A stretch of 7,746 bases of DNA from Bacteroidota bacterium (GTDB taxonomy: Bacteria; Bacteroidota; Ignavibacteria; UBA10030; UBA6906): assembly GCA_003541875.1 (NCBI GenBank), contig DPLS01000147.1:1-7746 (forward strand). The letters run 5' to 3'. The translations under genes were made by a program, and so were the position numbers. Position 1 is the stretch's first letter. Every line of letters starts with the position of its first letter. Positions 6,619 through 7,746 of the stretch are shown here, one piece after another. A model generated the notes under the pieces. The model did not search any database. It was not told where the DNA came from and saw nothing but the letters and a program-made list of their open reading frames with translations.

Positions 6619-7455
6619 ATGGCAGAGAGAATCATTCGTATCGGGCACAGCCCCGACCCGGACGACGCCTTTATGTTCTACGGACTCGCAAGCGGCAAAG
6701 TGAAGCTTGAGGGAATCACCATCGAGCATCGACTCGAAGACATCCAATCTCTGAATGAACGTGCGATGCGTGCCGAACTGGAAGTCACGGCAATCTCGGC
6801 TCATGCCTTTCCGTACGTTGCAGACAAATATTGGATTATGAGAACTGGCGCGAGCATGGGTGAAGGCTACGGGCCCGTGATCATTTCACGCAAGTACAAA
6901 TCACTCGCCGATTTGAGCGGAAAAACAGTTGGCACCCCAGGACCCCTTACGACAGCAACCCTCCTGTTCAAGACGTTCACCAACGGCATCAAGAACATTG
7001 ATATGCCGTTCGACAAAATCATGGACGCGGTGGATAAGGGTACAGTCGATGCCGGATTGCTGATCCATGAGGGACAGATTACTTACCAATCACTCGGCTA
7101 CAACAAGGTGCTGGACTTCGGAGAGTTCTGGGAGAAAGAAACAAACGTGCTTCCCTTGCCCCTTGGACTTGATGTTGTCAGAAAGGATCTTGGTGAAGAT
7201 CTCGCTCGAAAACTCTCCCACGGATTGAAAGAGAGCATTGCCTACGGCTACGCACATCAGGATGAAGCCATTCCTTATGCCATGCAATGGGGTCGGGGGA
7301 TTGACTACAAACTCGGCGAGAGGTTTGTAAAGATGTACGTGAGCGAGCTGACGATTGATATGGGGGAAAAGGGAAAGAAGGCGCTTGAGCTTTTGTTCAG
7401 AAGAGGATTTGAGCGGGGGCTGATACCGAGCGCGCCTGAAGTGAAACTGGTATGA
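6619..7455 (+). CDS. mqnD: 1,4-dihydroxy-6-naphthoate synthase MqnD (futalosine pathway)
   Basis: MqnD cleaves cyclic dehypoxanthinylfutalosine to 1,4-dihydroxy-6-naphthoate in the alternative menaquinone pathway. The family (MqnA/MqnD, periplasmic-binding-protein fold) normally has 270 to 290 residues; this has 278. The family start block appears as GHSPDPDDAFMFYGLASG (9-26). EVTAISAHAFPYV (55-67), the lid region GEGYGPVIISRKY (81-93), GKTVGTPGPLTTATLL (101-116) and DAGLLIHEGQITY (144-156) follow. H150 in IHEG corresponds to the catalytic histidine of the Thermus MqnD (His145), which favours MqnD over MqnA. There is no signal peptide, so it is cytosolic despite the binding-protein fold and despite frequent annotation as an ABC substrate-binding protein. 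The ATG has no clear Shine-Dalgarno site. mqnC lies convergent just downstream, supporting the call. The N-terminal block differs from the usual SPCPND form, so a divergent subgroup is likely. Confidence 0.87.
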   Translation: MAERIIRIGHSPDPDDAFMFYGLASGKVKLEGITIEHRLEDIQSLNERAMRAELEVTAISAHAFPYVADKYWIMRTGASMGEGYGPVIISRKYKSLADLSGKTVGTPGPLTTATLLFKTFTNGIKNIDMPFDKIMDAVDKGTVDAGLLIHEGQITYQSLGYNKVLDFGEFWEKETNVLPLPLGLDVVRKDLGEDLARKLSHGLKESIAYGYAHQDEAIPYAMQWGRGIDYKLGERFVKMYVSELTIDMGEKGKKALELLFRRGFERGLIPSAPEVKLV

Positions 7456-7496
7456 TGGGACACAGATTGGAATGATCAGTTCAACCTGTGACCATC
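7454..7496. terminator. imperfect hairpin between convergent mqnD and mqnC, possible terminator
   Basis: GATGG (7454-7458) pairs with CCATC (7492-7496), CACAG (7461-7465) with CTGTG (7486-7490), and TTGGA (7467-7471) with TTCAA (7480-7484, one G-U pair). The stem is about 15 bp with two small internal loops and an 8-nt loop. It overlaps the mqnD stop codon. There is no clean U-tract, only TTCTGTT after the stem, so this is not a textbook intrinsic terminator. Its place between two converging genes makes a bidirectional terminator the simplest reading. Confidence 0.4.
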
Positions 7497-7530
7497 TTCT
7501 GTTGCAGTGTCATCCGTGTTCTGCTTCTCT

Positions 7531-7746
7531 CTACGCCGCAACATCTGCAGTCAGGGGATACTCGCGAATGACTGCATACACCGTGGTCCGCTGGGCTGCA
7601 GCAAACCCCGACGCATGAATCATCTCGATGCACTCTTCTGTATTCGTCTTGTTGACAAAATTAGCAGCCGCGTGGACGTTCTCCTCAAGCAGCGTACCGC
7701 CAAAATCATCCGCTCCAAAGTGAAGGGCGATTTGCCCGGTCTTCTT
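7531..7746 (-). CDS. mqnC: cyclic dehypoxanthinylfutalosine synthase MqnC, C-terminal part
   Basis: MqnC is a radical SAM enzyme that cyclises dehypoxanthinylfutalosine, the step just before MqnD. Only the last 71 residues are in the window, translated by hand on the minus strand; the gene begins beyond the right edge, so the radical SAM CxxxCxxC cluster site cannot be seen. The visible part has LHFGADDFGGTLLEENV (8-24 of the fragment) and SGFAAAQRTTVYAVI (46-60), which match the typical MqnC endings (FGANDxGxTMIEENV and AGFxPAQRxTLY). The related aminofutalosine synthase MqnE has a different sequence at this place (D-x-D-G-T-V-x-E-E-K type), so MqnC is preferred. It converges on mqnD with 75 bp between the stop codons. 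The pairing with mqnD strongly supports the identification. Confidence 0.87.
   Translation of the reverse strand, partial: KKTGQIALHFGADDFGGTLLEENVHAAANFVNKTNTEECIEMIHASGFAAAQRTTVYAVIREYPLTADVAA

Noticed and set aside
6619..7455. Periplasmic ABC transporter substrate-binding protein
   Set aside because: There is no signal peptide or lipobox, no transporter genes are adjacent, and the catalytic IHEG histidine and neighbouring mqnC point to MqnD.
1..7746. CRISPR array, insertion sequence, tRNA, prophage or defence island
   Set aside because: I saw no spaced direct repeats, transposase or integrase frames, cloverleaf-like segments or toxin-antitoxin pairs; nearly all sequence is taken up by housekeeping-type genes.

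Overview
The window holds six protein genes, two of them cut by the window edges, with no sign of mobile DNA, CRISPR, RNA genes or a defence or biosynthetic cluster. It looks like an ordinary chromosomal segment. The gene set is a futalosine-type menaquinone pathway (mqnD, mqnC) with a MenG/UbiE methyltransferase, a large exported Asp-box beta-propeller protein and an MgtE carrying the variant CBS1 segment [10 protein letters not shown]. Candidate promoters resemble the Bacteroidota TTTG / TAnnTTTG type, and Shine-Dalgarno signals are uneven. Together these point to a member of the Bacteroidota/Chlorobiota/Ignavibacteriota side of the FCB superphylum with moderate GC. That placement is an inference, not a demonstration.

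Layout, left to right: aroB (minus strand, 3' end off the left edge); a 212-bp divergent spacer with back-to-back candidate promoters and a 14-bp perfect palindrome; a 1071-residue exported sortilin-like propeller protein (plus); menG/ubiE (plus, 14 bp downstream, probably the same transcript); mgtE (minus, convergent with menG, stop codons only 2 bp apart, TTG start); a 146-bp divergent spacer, again with back-to-back candidate promoters; mqnD (plus); a 75-bp convergent spacer with a long imperfect hairpin; and the 3' end of mqnC (minus, 5' part off the right edge).

Functional theme: four of the six genes lie on one metabolic line. AroB acts early in the shikimate route that ends in chorismate. 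Chorismate enters the futalosine pathway, where MqnC forms cyclic dehypoxanthinylfutalosine and MqnD cleaves it to 1,4-dihydroxy-6-naphthoate. MenG/UbiE makes the last methylation that yields menaquinone. These genes are spread over separate transcription units rather than one operon. MgtE (Mg2+ entry) and the propeller protein have no evident link to quinone synthesis. I found no strong candidate for an undescribed system. The points most worth a second look are the repeated TGGCAA half-sites before the propeller gene, the uniform promoter architecture, the divergent MqnD N-terminal motif, and the unknown role of the propeller protein co-transcribed with menG.
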